Source: JAZGGS01 sp963749485
GTDB lineage: Bacteria; Bacteroidota; Ignavibacteria; Ignavibacteriales; Ignavibacteriaceae
NCBI GenBank assembly: GCA_963749485.1
Contig: CAVVMV010000004.1
Location: 124,001 to 188,000 of the forward strand
Direction: 5' to 3'
DNA length: 64,000 nt
Shown: in pieces, positions 41,439 through 52,364 of the stretch
Numbering within the stretch: the first letter of the stretch is position 1
Layout of the letters: each line of letters starts with the position of its first letter
Made by a program: the position numbers and the translations under genes
Notes under the pieces: generated by a model
Databases searched by the model: none
Told to the model about the DNA's origin: nothing
What the model saw: the letters and a program-made list of their open reading frames with translations, nothing else

Positions 41439-43193
41439 CTAATTATCATAATGTACCTCAACTGTTGTAGATTGATTCGCTGATAAAATTGGAACTAGTA
41501 AAATGTAGCTCCTTGTTAGCGCAACATATCTCAAGCTAAAGTTGCGATTTACCGTTACGAGGTTTCGGTATGCTGGAGAAAGGTTTAATCTTATTCCAAC
41601 ATTTTCAACTTTATCTTTATTCCGGTTTTCAATAACTAATCTTAAAACCGGTTTCTCTCCTATTTCTTTTATGTTAACAGAAATGTTCTCTTTTGCAATA
41701 AGCCAATCAACAATACCTGAATATGTTGTAACCCAGGAAGAGTTATTCCTGGAATGGCTTAATATTTTTTTAAATGTATCTCTCTCAATACTGCTATTGA
41801 ACTGGCTGTGCTGATTTATATAATTTACTGGTATAATTCCTCCATACTTCTTAACATTATCAAAATGTTCTTTGTAATCAGCGAGTTCATTATTTTTGTA
41901 AAATTTATTGCGCTGTAGTGTGAAATTGAAAGGAGGAAAAAGCATTTTTAAATTGTTAAATGATAAACCTCTTCTCTTTTCAGAAGTTATAATCGAATTA
42001 TCTTCGTAAGTAAGAAAATCAAATGATTTGATGACTGATTTTTCAAAATTATGTTTCTGTCCGTTTCCGTTTAAATATTTTACCCCGTAAAATGATTGCC
42101 GGGTTTCACTGCGCAATGTTTGTGCAGCATTTTCAAGCGTTACAATTTTGTCATCCGGCGAAAAATCCAAATGCTCAATCTCATCGTATAAAACATGGAT
42201 GTCGCCGAATGAAGCAAGTCTATCAACCTCACCGTGGAAGGATTTTAAAGCAGAAGGTGAAATGAAAATACTATTTTCAACTGAGTAAGTTTTAAAAGGT
42301 TCTGTTTCGTACTCAGTTAAATTGTTAGGTTTTGCCAACACACTTGTAAAAACAGTAGCAGAATTAAATTCAGCAGGCCAGGGATTTATCCAAGCAATTG
42401 GCTTTCCCGCCAACCATGAAATACTATTAATTATTAATTTTTGTAATGCTTCCTTCCCATCATCATCAATCGAAATTTGTGATAGCTGAAAACCAAACCA
42501 AAGCAAACTTCCTTTTCCGTTTTCAATCTTCACAATACCCGATTTATCAATAATTGCATCTTCAGAACTATCTTTCGAAATATATTCACCAAGTTTTACA
42601 CTTTTATTAGAAATATTTTCTGAATAGAGCAGGGGGAAATTGTTCATCACGATAAAGCTAGTATTGATTTGCAGGTTATGTGTTAGAAAATTATTAGCAT
42701 AAAGAGTGTGGTTTTTTGCAATTACGTTTCTATCCAAAAACTCATTAACCTTTAATCCTCCTAAACTATGCAACAAATCTTCTAGTCTGTTGTTTCCATC
42801 TTCATCTTTTACACCTAATTTTCCAAGAATAAATAATCCTTTTCCATCATTCAGAAAATCCTGCAGGTTTTCAAATCCATCGTCAGATAAAACTTCTATT
42901 GAGGGTAAGATAAGAACATCAACTTCATCAAAATCGTAATCATCTACTCCTTCATCATCAAAAACTTCATAGCTTATTTTATGGTTAAGGAAAAATAGTT
43001 CCCAAGCCTGTACAGGATAAAAATTCTTATCTTCAGCGTGCAAAAGATTTTTCGTAAGCGAAGAATGAACTAATCCAATTTTAATATTATCTAAATCCTG
43101 CGGATATAAGGAAGAAATCAGAATGATGCTAAGCACAGCAATCAAGTAAGATACATTTAATCTGTATATTTTATTTTTAATTCTTGAGCTCAT
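41439..43193 (-). CDS. Exported GATase-like/deacetylase-like protein, paralogue 2
   Basis: A 584-residue membrane-anchored or secreted protein with an N-terminal hydrophobic segment (SYLIAVLSIILISSLYPQ). Residues about 40-160 look like a class I glutamine amidotransferase-type flavodoxin fold without catalytic Cys (IKIGLVHSSLTKNLL ... VDVLILPSIEVLSDDGFENLQDFLNDGKGLFILG). The middle resembles a polysaccharide-deacetylase barrel only weakly (AWINPWPAEFNSATVFTSVL), and the metal-binding Asp and His motifs are not recognisable. A C-terminal beta domain follows (PVLRLVIENRNKDKVENVGIRL). It is a diverged tandem paralogue of the gene 15 bases upstream. It probably acts in the periplasm on the exported polysaccharide or as a structural partner. 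Confidence 0.55.
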   Translation of the reverse strand: MSSRIKNKIYRLNVSYLIAVLSIILISSLYPQDLDNIKIGLVHSSLTKNLLHAEDKNFYPVQAWELFFLNHKISYEVFDDEGVDDYDFDEVDVLILPSIEVLSDDGFENLQDFLNDGKGLFILGKLGVKDEDGNNRLEDLLHSLGGLKVNEFLDRNVIAKNHTLYANNFLTHNLQINTSFIVMNNFPLLYSENISNKSVKLGEYISKDSSEDAIIDKSGIVKIENGKGSLLWFGFQLSQISIDDDGKEALQKLIINSISWLAGKPIAWINPWPAEFNSATVFTSVLAKPNNLTEYETEPFKTYSVENSIFISPSALKSFHGEVDRLASFGDIHVLYDEIEHLDFSPDDKIVTLENAAQTLRSETRQSFYGVKYLNGNGQKHNFEKSVIKSFDFLTYEDNSIITSEKRRGLSFNNLKMLFPPFNFTLQRNKFYKNNELADYKEHFDNVKKYGGIIPVNYINQHSQFNSSIERDTFKKILSHSRNNSSWVTTYSGIVDWLIAKENISVNIKEIGEKPVLRLVIENRNKDKVENVGIRLNLSPAYRNLVTVNRNFSLRYVALTRSYILLVPILSANQSTTVEVHYDN

Positions 43194-43208
43194 AAATTTT
43201 TTAATTAA

Positions 43209-45105
43209 CTAACTGCTAACTTTATCATAATCAATGTAATATGTTCTCGATTCACCAGGTTCAAGATCATCAATCTGAAGATTCAAAAATCTTGATTTTA
43301 CCACATGTTTAAACTTTGCTAGTTTAGTACCAATAATTTCTGTATCGATTGATATTTTCTCAGCATTATCATTAAGATCTATATCTAGCACAAGATCATC
43401 GATAATTTCTTTTCCGGGATTTGTTACAGTAACAGTTACTCTTGTCTTCCCACTTTTTTTCGTTCTTGTTTCAACATATTCTTTCTTTCCATACCATCTC
43501 TGGATTTCGCTTGCAGTAGTTATCCAGAATTTTTTCTGCTTTAATTCCTTTATTACATTGTGAATAACGGGTATGTTTTCTGGTTTGCACTGGAATTCAG
43601 TGTGCATTTTAAAAAGATAGAGTCCGCCTTCAAAAAGGATTCTATCCAGATCTTCCTGGTAAGAATAAAACTGGAATTCGGGCGAAGTTAATCCAAAATC
43701 GCGGATGATCTCGTAATCATCACGCGCGGTTTTAGTAAGCGAAACAATCCTGTTTTCACCTCTTATAACTGTTTTAGGAACAGACCTATCAGTAAGCGAA
43801 TCTGTTAGGATATAATCATAACCTGATTCAATTACGGCATTAATTGTATTGTTATCATATAACCCGTAAAATGGAAGAATTCCATGCACAGGTTTGTTAG
43901 TTATATTTTCAATCCAGTTTTTTGCAGATTTAAGATTTTGCAACTGGTTTTTATAATCATATAGGTTATTAATTTATCTTCAACTGAGTTCATATAACCC
44001 ACATCAACTAGGGGTGCAATTTCACCATACCTGCTAACCTGTTTTACCAGGTTTTTATAATTCGCACTTTGTGATGGATTAACAAAGAAAGTCGCCTGCA
44101 GCTTTTCCTGCTCCAGCACAGGCAAAAGATTCGTAATATTGGCTGCATCTTTTGTTAATGATGGCATTATAACAGCTGCTGCATCAACTCCTGCAGGCCA
44201 GTCTCTTATGTAAGCTATTGGTCCGTATGAAAGCCAGTTAATGGAGTTATTAAAAAACCTATCGAAGAATATGTAATCATCCTGGCTGCCGATAATAGAA
44301 TTTATTTCGAAACCCATCCAGACAAATCTACCTTCGCCGTATGTACCGTAGGCAATTCCTGCACTTTTCTTAATCCCTTCGCGCACAAGCCCGTCTTCCA
44401 GCCGGTAGTTATACCAAAAACTAACCTGTGTTGTTCGCGGATCAAGCACTTCAACTGCAAGCGGTCTATCCCACGTAGCAACTCTTAATGGAAATCCTGT
44501 TGGAATATTTGCAGTGATTGGAAGCCCGCCCCTTAAAGTATGAATTCTTGTTCGGTCTTCATTTCCAATTTCTTTAGTATGTTTTACTCCAAACACTTCC
44601 GAGAAAAAGTTCCATCCTCTCCACTTACCGGCATCCGAATAAGACGCTGTACCGCTCGTTGCAAAAATGCTGCCGCCATCAATTAAAAATTTTTTTATAT
44701 TGATTATTTCTCTATCACTTAACGATTTAGAACCCGGTAGGATAATTAATTCATAATCTTTATGCAGGTTTTTTTCGATTGTTTCATCTTTAATAATATT
44801 ATACTTGAGCTCAATGTTATCAAGAAACTTTTTCCAGGTTTCAACATTATCTTCAAGCCAGCTGCTGCCATCGGGCATCATATTCTTTGTATAATCAGAA
44901 TAAAGAATTGCTACTTTTGCATCGCTTCCAAAAATAAAATTCTTCAATACACCAAAGTCCGGTATCATATCAGCAGTGCTATACCTGCCATAGACTGATT
45001 TGAGAACAAACAGGTAAACAAGTAAAGCCAGCCCGATTACAATTATTCCTGAGAATAATATAGCAACAGGTTAGATTTATATTGTCTATTCTGATCTACC
45101 GCCAC
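43209..45105 (-). CDS. Exported GATase-like/deacetylase-like protein, paralogue 1, two frameshifts
   Basis: About 630 residues. The likely start is the GTG at 45105, overlapping the previous gene (VAVDQNRQYKSNLL), followed after a frame change near 45045 by a transmembrane helix (ILFSGIIVIGLALLVYLFVL). A GATase-like fold comes next (VAILYSDYTKNMM ... YELIILPGSKSLSDREIINIKKFL). Then comes a NodB-like barrel (ATFFVNPSQSANYKNLV; VHGILPFYGLYDNNTINAVIESGYDYILTDS) and a C-terminal beta domain. The canonical deacetylase motifs TFDDG and HxxxH are absent, so activity is doubtful. A second frame change lies near 43955. Position next to the synthase gene parallels PgaB/PelA-type deacetylases. Confidence 0.6.
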
Positions 45106-45534
45106 TTCATTTCTCCACTATCTTTATCCTCTTCAGGCGCAACATATCCTTCTTCAGTATATTTAAGGAACCTGGAATCCGGTACTTCGGGAACGATTCC
45201 ATGTTCCACCCGCGTTTTTATAACCGGCTCTCTTTCAGTCCTTGCAACATATTGTGGTGAATAAAGAGGTTTTTGTTTGCTTCACGGGGCGATACCTTAC
45301 TTCCGGCTTGACCACACGGTTAACCGGTTTTACAATATCTTCAACATAAATTTTTTCCTGTGGCAATTCCTCAGGTTCGACTAATTCTGCATGCTGCATT
45401 TCCGGCACAGGCGCAGGTGCTTGCTGGTATTTGCGTTCTCGAATTTTATACAGTATGTATGCCCCAACAGCCAGTATGAATGTGCTGATTGTAGCAACCA
45501 AAATAATTGTAGATAATATTGGAATTAGTTCCAT
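45096..45534 (-). CDS. Small single-pass membrane protein of EPS locus, one frameshift
   Basis: About 146 residues: one N-terminal transmembrane helix (LIPILSTIILVATISTFILAVGAYIL), then a basic stop-transfer and a long Pro/Glu-rich soluble tail (QQAPAPVPEMQHAELVEPEELP). A one-base gain in an A-run near 45280 shifts the frame; restored, it ends in TEEGYVAPEEDKDSGEMKWR at 45096. It lies 34 bases after the glycosyltransferase and overlaps the next gene. By position it could be a small synthase partner as PgaD is for PgaC, although topology and sequence differ. Function is inferred from context only. Confidence 0.6.
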
Positions 45535-45568
45535 TTATGCCCTCACATAATTAGGAGTTATAAATTCT

Positions 45569-46972
45569 TCAGTTTCCTATTCGTTCTAATTTTCCCCATT
45601 TCATTTTAACACCAAGAAATTCTTCAACGGTAGACATAGCTTTACAAATATCAATTATCAGTATAAATACCATCCTATAAATAATAGCATAGCTTACAAG
45701 ACGGAATTCTTCCTTCTCTGCCGCAACGCAATAAAGTGCAGTAATAAGATCTAATAGTGCAAGACCCGCCCACCAGAAAAAGATAAGAGATGTAAAACCA
45801 AACGCAAGTGCAGCAACAATAAAAAATAGATGTGCTGCAATATTCATTGGCGGCCAAATTAAAGCTTCGTAGAACATTGCCCACAGTGTAAAAGAATCTC
45901 CAAAATTAATAGTTGGATTAAGCATTAGCTTTTTGTGTTTTCTAATAGACTGTATTATTCCTCTTGTCCATCTGTACCTTTGTTTTAGCAATTGTTGAAT
46001 ATTTTCCGGTGCTTCTGTATATGAAATTGATTTTGGTTCGTAATAAATTTTCCATCCGCCAGCAAGAATTCTTAAAGTTAAATCTGCGTCCTCTGCAAAT
46101 GTATCATCTGCATAGTAACCAGCTTTTTCTAACGCTACTTTCCGGAAAAGACCAATCGGTCCAGGGATAATATTTACAAGCCGTGCAAAACTCTGTGCAC
46201 TTCTTGCCATATTTAATCCTTCAATATATTCAAGTGCTTGCAAGTCTGTAATAAATTTTCCACGGTTGAGCACTTTTACATTACCCGCTACTGCTCCAAT
46301 TTTCGGATCGGTGAAATGACGAACTGCTAACTTTAAGGAAGCTGGTGATAACACAGAATCACCATCCATGCTGAGGATAAAGTCTGCTTTCGAAATTTGT
46401 ATTCCGGCATTTAATGCAGTGGCTTTACCACCATTCATTTTGTTTATAAGTGATACTTTTATCTTAGAATATTTTCCTTTTCGGTAACCAACCAAAGTTT
46501 CTGCAACTTCTTTTGTATTGTCAGTAGAGCCATCGTTTACGACTATTATTTCATAATCGGTATAATCCAGCTTAAGTAAGGAAGCTACAGATTTTGTAAT
46601 CATTTTCGCTTCATTATAAACAGGAATTATAATTGATACAAAAGGTTTAAAACCGTTTGTAGATTTAAAAGTGTATTCACTAAGGTAGAAGTAAGCTAAA
46701 ATTAAAATACCAAAATAACGTATCAGCAAAATGAAAAGGAAAATTACTATCGCTACGATGATGGAGTATTCGATTAAGGAGGATGTGTTTAACACTGTTT
46801 TAGGTAATGTATAGAGGATAATAAAAATAAGCATAAGCGAAAAGATTCCGCTGATCAGAATCCTTCTTAAAAATTTCCATTCTTTTCCTTCCGAAGCAGG
46901 ATTTGAAGAACTCCTATCAATTTTGAAGGTTGATTTCTTAATTTTTCGCTTAAAATTCATTTTTGATGACAA
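45569..46972 (-). CDS. Processive GT2 polysaccharide synthase (PgaC/IcaA-like)
   Basis: A complete 467-residue inner-membrane glycosyltransferase of family 2. Two N-terminal helices (residues about 35-90) are followed by the catalytic domain: FVSIIIPVYNEAKMI, VVNDGSTDNT, the metal-binding DxD in LSMDGDSVL, the acceptor motif FAEDADLT, and the processive-synthase QxxRW (KQRYRWTRGI). Three or four C-terminal helices complete the channel. These are the hallmarks of synthases that polymerise and export hexosamine or glucose chains (PgaC, IcaA, cellulose or hyaluronan synthase). The sugar cannot be told. It lies directly upstream of the small membrane protein and deacetylase-like genes and downstream of the TPR/barrel exporter. 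Confidence 0.88.
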   Translation of the reverse strand: MSSKMNFKRKIKKSTFKIDRSSSNPASEGKEWKFLRRILISGIFSLMLIFIILYTLPKTVLNTSSLIEYSIIVAIVIFLFILLIRYFGILILAYFYLSEYTFKSTNGFKPFVSIIIPVYNEAKMITKSVASLLKLDYTDYEIIVVNDGSTDNTKEVAETLVGYRKGKYSKIKVSLINKMNGGKATALNAGIQISKADFILSMDGDSVLSPASLKLAVRHFTDPKIGAVAGNVKVLNRGKFITDLQALEYIEGLNMARSAQSFARLVNIIPGPIGLFRKVALEKAGYYADDTFAEDADLTLRILAGGWKIYYEPKSISYTEAPENIQQLLKQRYRWTRGIIQSIRKHKKLMLNPTINFGDSFTLWAMFYEALIWPPMNIAAHLFFIVAALAFGFTSLIFFWWAGLALLDLITALYCVAAEKEEFRLVSYAIIYRMVFILIIDICKAMSTVEEFLGVKMKWGKLERIGN

Positions 46973-47149
46973 GTTTATCCTATGAAAAAATCAATTTTAA
47001 TGCCACCAAAAACTTTTATTTTAATCTATATTAGAACTTTTTTGATTGCTATTATGAAACAATCTCAGATAATATAAAAATGGTGTATTAATATAAAACA
47101 AGACACTATTATTGAAGGAATTTTAACATTTTTCTTAAAATTTAATGGT

Positions 47150-49998
47150 CTATAAATTCCAGAATGCTGCCAAACCAAATGAAGTAGAACTATACCCTCT
47201 TTCAGATTGAATGGTTGTTGAAAACGTTAATCTACCTTGCAATGAAAAAGTTTCTGTAACTCTATATCTCATAAGTCCATAAAATTCTCTAATTACAAAC
47301 TCTTCTGACGGTATGTAACCAACTTTTCCGCCTATAATTGTGTAAGCTTCATCATCATTTGCGATTATCCAGTCTACCCAAAGACTATGTGAGTCGAAAT
47401 TTCGTGGAGACCAGTAAAGTTGGCTTTCGTCTTTAAAATTGTAGTAATAATACTCGTAACCAGCTGTAAAAGTTTTTCTAAATATTTTACCGAGCCGAAG
47501 CTGTAGACGGTTACCTCTGTTATTATCCGAAACATTAGTAAATGCATACACGCCGGAAAACTTCCAATCATTTCTTGTTAAATAATCTCCCTGTAATAAA
47601 AGAATGTTTGCATTCAATCTTTTATCAACTAAAAAGGGAGAATAAAGAATCTGCGCAGCATCCATTGATTGAAAATTGAGTAGGAAGGAATATCTTTTCT
47701 TCTTTTCGGCACGTAAAGAGACTTCTGCAAGAAATCGATTAGCACTTTCCGGAAATAAAGTTGTACCCAATCCTGCACTTGCCGAAACAACCTGACTGAA
47801 TTTTACATAAACATTTCCTTTTAAAATTGAAATGTTATTTGTTATCGAATCGGAAGCAAGAACGCCGCCATAACCGCTGACTCCTATGCCAATATTATCA
47901 GTAACTCCAGCGTCAAACTTCAATCCGTAAGTAGAATATAGAAAATCAAAATTATCTGAAAAATAATTTCCTTCGGGAGAAAGCAGAAGGTAAGTTGGAA
48001 ATATTCCTGTAGTAAAACCTGGTGAACCCATTCCACCAAACCAGCTCATTCGTGTTTGAAGAATGTGCGAAGTTGGCGAGATAGTCAACAATTCTTCGTA
48101 AATTTTTCGTGCATTTTCATATTCACCTAAAGCGAAATATGAATCACCTAAAAATATTTTTGCTTCCGCATCATCAGGATTTATAGAAGCGAGTTTGTTA
48201 AATTCTTTATAAGCATTATAATAGTCCCCACTCCAATAATAGATTTTTGCGCGTTGGTTTAATAGATTATAATCGTCCGGGTTACTTAGTAAAAGTTCGT
48301 TATAAATTTCTATCGCACTTAAATAATCTTTCTTACAAATGTATGCTTCCGCTAATTCCTGCATAATATTTCCATCAGCTTTGGGGTATAGTAAATATTC
48401 ATTGTAATAGAAAATTGCATCATCACAATTCTTATTAAATACACTCTCTCTTGCTATTTGCAGAATGTTATAAAGCTGTGCTTCTTCGTTTCTTTCTTTT
48501 TGAAGATCAATTGAATACTGCAGTTTTTTGATGTCACGACTTTCCGGTTGTAACAAGATGAATTTGTTAAGGAAAGTTTGTGCATCGGCAAGCTTGTTTT
48601 GCTGAAAATAAAGGGAAGCCAATGTAATCAGCGCTTGGAAATTTTCGGGATTATTCTTTAAAACTTTATTTAATGAAATTTCTGCTTCATTCAAATCTTC
48701 ATCCATCCAGACAGAAAGCTGTGCAAATAAAAGATTATAATCAATATTACCGGGTGATTGGTTTAATAAAATACTAACCTGTTGTTTTGCAGTAAGAAGA
48801 TCTTTATTCCAGGAACTTATGAGCGCATACTCATATCTCGCATCATCATCAGCAGGAAATCGAATTAAATATTCTTGTAGCAATTTAAGCGCTGTGCTAT
48901 ACTCTTTCTGGTATGATAAATACTTTGCAAGTTCCAGGAGAGTTTTTCCGTCATCCGGATTTGATTGAAATTTGCTCTCCAGTTCAACAATTTTTGCAGA
49001 GAAATATTTCTCCTGCTCAGCAAGAATTTTATCTTTCAAATCATAAAATTTTTGTCATCAGTTTTTATTCGTAAGAAAAAATTTATCTGATCAAATCCTT
49101 CCTGGTGCCGGTTATTTTTTAACAATTCCGAAATGAGCAAATAACGTGTTTTAAAATCTTCCGGATTCGATTTTAATATTCTGTAATATTTATCTATCGG
49201 GTATTCTTTGTATTTTTTCTTAATAGGTAAGCCATAATTAAATCTGCTGGTTGTATCGTTTACAGTATAAATGTATCCTTTACCTCTAACCAGATCATAA
49301 CCATCTAATGCTTCTTTAAAGTAAGGTCTTAATTCCAAAGCAGTTTCGAATGCTTTTAATGCAATTTGCTTTTTACCAAGCCACATTGTAAAATATCCAT
49401 AACGTGACCAGAGACGATGATCATCAGGATAATTTTCTGTAAATCTTTTTAAAATTGGTTCGCCCTTAGAGATATGATTATTTTTCGCAAGTATCTCTGA
49501 ATAACGAATAATTTCATCGGCTGAAGCTTCTTCCCTTTTCAAATACTCATCATACCAATCCTCTGCCTTCTTCCACTCACCTAAGTTCTTACAGCATTTA
49601 CCAATCTCAAGATAATTAATTGGTGTTGCCGGATTTATTGCAATTTCTCGTTTATAACCTATAATGTTATTAAGCAGTAGAGCATTCCAGGCATCAATTG
49701 CTCTTTGTAGATTGGAATTATATTTTATATTCTTTGGATTTAGTTTTAGTGCAGATCTGAAATCGTAAACAGCCATTTCATATCGTTTACGCAGTTCGTA
49801 GCATACGCCCCTTAAGTTGTAACCTTCGGGATTTTGTGGTTCGGCAGAAATAAATCGGTTCAGCAGATCGATTGCCTCGCCGTACCTACCATATTTCATC
49901 TGTTCTACTGCTTCGGTTTTTAGTCTATCGGTGAGCTGTTGCGCAAAAAGATTAAAAGAAAAGAGAAATACAACAGAAAGGATAGCTACGGATTTCAT
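47150..49998 (-). CDS. TPR / beta-barrel exopolysaccharide exporter (PgaA/PelB-like), one frameshift
   Basis: A secreted outer-membrane protein of about 950 residues when read across a frame change near 49030. It begins with a signal peptide (MKSVAILSVVFLFSFNLFAQQ). At least ten TPR-type helical repeats follow (YGEAIDLLNRFISAEPQNPEGYNL; KEYSTALKLLQEYLIRFP; DYYNAYKEFNKLASINPDDAEA). The C-terminal about 300 residues form a beta-barrel (FTAGYEYYYYNF; GLMRYRVTETFSLQGRLTF) ending FGLAAFWNL. The second part would otherwise start at a TTG without signal peptide, and restoring one T gives a continuous NFYDLKDKILAEQ. This TPR-plus-porin layout is that of PgaA and PelB, which guide polymer through the outer membrane. 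It lies 13 bases after the KaiC-like gene. Confidence 0.8.
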
Positions 49999-50011
49999 GA
50001 TGTTTCACTTT

Positions 50012-51243
50012 TTATGAAATACCGGGGTTATTCTTCTCCGATGAGTCATCTAAAGATAATTGTTCGAACATATCTTCCGCATTCCGAATATCGGAATCTA
50101 CTTTAATCGTGTAAACGGATAGATGTTTAACTATGGAATTTAAATATTCAGGATCATCATTTGGAAGATTATTCTTTATCTCTGCAAGGAGGGTATTAAT
50201 ATCCTTATGTTCTTCTTGTGTGAACAGTACAATAACTTTATTTCCAACAACACACATCTTGTCTTTTTTATCAGTTGAAAGCCTTACTGCATTCTGCAGT
50301 TGATTTATATTTAGCAACTTGGATCTTTTTGCACTTTCATCTAAACAGATTGAAAACAATGTAAATACCTGCCCGGTACTTTTATAGAAGGCAACTTGGT
50401 TGTTTAAGATAAGTTCAAAATCGCTTAAAGAATATATGCTCGATAAACTTAGTGTATCCTTTGGCAAATCGAGATTAGAAACTGAAGTATATCTTTTATT
50501 ATCTTCGAAAGATCCTGGTTGGATACTTTAGCCGGTTTGTAGTCTACATTAACCCCTTTATATGGTTCGATAAAATAATTTGCACTAAACTGCCCTTCTG
50601 CATGTCCAACCTGGGGAATTATTGTCATCTTACCGGTTTCAGATTTGCTAACGAACTCACCCCTTTTTTGCAGGTTAATAATTCCGGTAGAATAATTCTT
50701 TAAAATATCTACTACTTTTCTTGAAGCATTAGCGGCAGGTTCTCCGGCAACATACAGACTGGTTATACCCAAATCTTCTACAACCTCACTTGATTCACCA
50801 AAAGTTTTGTTTAGCAAATCAAGATTTTTAAAACCAATAAAGGGAGTAAGTTCATCGAAGACTATCATGGAGGGCTGGTACTTTGTTACAACATCTGCAA
50901 TATCTTTTATATATTCTACCAGGTAATCATCAGGATTGTCAGCCAATTCAATATTTGAAGGTGGCGTTACTTTAACAACAATCACAAGGTTCTCATTCAT
51001 GTAATGTTGCAAATCGAAATCTATGGATGCTGCATTAATCAATAAGTCCTTTGGTCGAACGCTGGTAAAATACAAACAAACCTCATTACGCAATGCGCAT
51101 TCCATTGCATATTGCAATGCAAGAATAGTTTTGCCGGATTTTCGAGCGCCAACAAGTAAATATGACCCTCCCCTATAAAATCCTCCCCATGCCTGGTCAA
51201 CAAGCGGGATTCCGGAAGGCAATAGTTGAATTTTTTTCTTCAT
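50012..51243 (-). CDS. KaiC-like ATPase fused to degenerate GGDEF-like domain, one frameshift
   Basis: The N-terminal about 240 residues are a RecA/KaiC-like ATPase: GIPLVDQAWGGFYRGGSYLLVG, Walker A GARKSGKTI and Walker B SMIVFDELTPFIG. After a frame change near 50490 the C-terminal about 145 residues (SLSDFELILNNQVAFYKSTGQVFTLF ... TDKKDKMCVVGNKVIVLFTQ) follow the strand-helix rhythm of a GGDEF domain. The GGDEF signature itself is replaced by VGNKV, so a cyclase activity is not expected. The second frame would start at a TTG inside the first, so I favour one fused gene; two overlapping genes remain possible. It is the first gene of the exopolysaccharide cluster and is a likely regulator of it. 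Confidence 0.62.
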
Positions 51244-51633
51244 AGCCCTGAGAATAGTTTTCTCTTTATTGCCAAATATTATGCCGAATGGAAGTACTTA
51301 TTACGGGCTAAAATGCCTTATAGGGATTGTTTTTTGCACTAAAGAGAGACAATTAAATGTCCGGTGTATTATAATGTAACAACAAAAAAGTGCATTTGGA
51401 AGCAAATTTCAAAAGATTTTTTATATAATCGAGTTGTTATAATTTAGGAAGTTGACCAACTTATTAACTACTAATTATTAGGTCTAATCAAGTATTTGCA
51501 AGGATGGACTTTCCGTATCACCATACTATAAAAACTCGACTAATCTACCCAAATTAATGATTAAACACAAGCAAATATTTTTACAAGAAAGTTTTGATAA
51601 GATTAATAAATAATGAAATTATAATCGCTTATT
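51244..51633. promoter_or_regulatory. 390-base upstream region of the EPS cluster
   Basis: Non-coding DNA between the fatty-acid hydroxylase stop and the KaiC-like start, both on the minus strand, so it should contain the promoter of the exopolysaccharide genes. A perfect palindrome AAGTTG-AC-CAACTT at 51449-51462 is a possible operator. No clear -33/-7 pair or terminator was recognised. No open frame of interest. Confidence 0.4.
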
Positions 51634-52261
51634 CTAACTTCTTTCTTCTTCAAACCTGGTTCTGAAAACAATATCCCATAATGGCGAACTTACACCGTAA
51701 CCTTTATCTTCATCTTTAAAGTGATGACGAATATGATGATTTTTTATCTTTAAGCAAGAACTTGTTATGAAAATTATAATGATGAATAGCATAGTGTGTC
51801 ATATCATAAAAGAGGTAGCCAATTAAAAATCCGCTAAAGAACGGAAGCATATATACATCACCAAAAATAATCCAGAAAAGTAGAAAGAAAACTACCGCTA
51901 AAGGAATACTGATTGAAGGCGGCATAACTAATCTTTTACTGTCGCTTGGATAATCGTGATGCACACCATGAAAAATAAATTTTATCCTTTTTCCAAAGTC
52001 TGTCTTCACAGAAATATGAAAAATAAACCTGTGCAGTATATACTCTGAAAAAGTCCACAAAAAAATTCCGGCTGCCAGCAAACCGACTATGTAAGAAAAT
52101 GATAAAGAATAAACTGCAACGGAACGATAAAGCAGATAACCAATTATAGGAATATAAATGTAAAGCGGCACGGTAAAATGGACTTTTGAAAACATTTCCA
52201 TAAAATCACTTTTAAACATTCTAACGGTTTCATCTTTGTTTGATACATAATTCTTAGCCAT
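51634..52261 (-). CDS. Fatty acid hydroxylase/sterol desaturase family protein, one frameshift
   Basis: A membrane di-iron enzyme of about 208 residues. Histidine boxes: SEYILHRFIFH, FHGVHHDYPSD, THYAIHHY, and, after a one-base gain near 51745, HHIRHHFKDEDKGYGVSSPLWD. These match fatty-acid 2-hydroxylases (FA2H type), which make 2-hydroxy fatty acids in sphingolipids or related lipids. Four hydrophobic helices are visible. The ATG at 52261 is preferred over a TTG two codons earlier. The corrected stop is at 51634. Confidence 0.85.
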
Positions 52262-52364
52262 AGTCAATTCCTTCTATTTAGCAAATTTTGGTGCAAAGTT
52301 AGTGAAAATATTTAGAAATATAAATCAATTATTTCAAGATGTGATCTGGAATAACTCTGTACCC

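Noticed and set aside
43209..45105. Calling this gene pgaB or pelA
   Set aside because: The deacetylase metal motifs and the glycoside hydrolase domain are not seen; only context and a weak barrel resemblance support a link.
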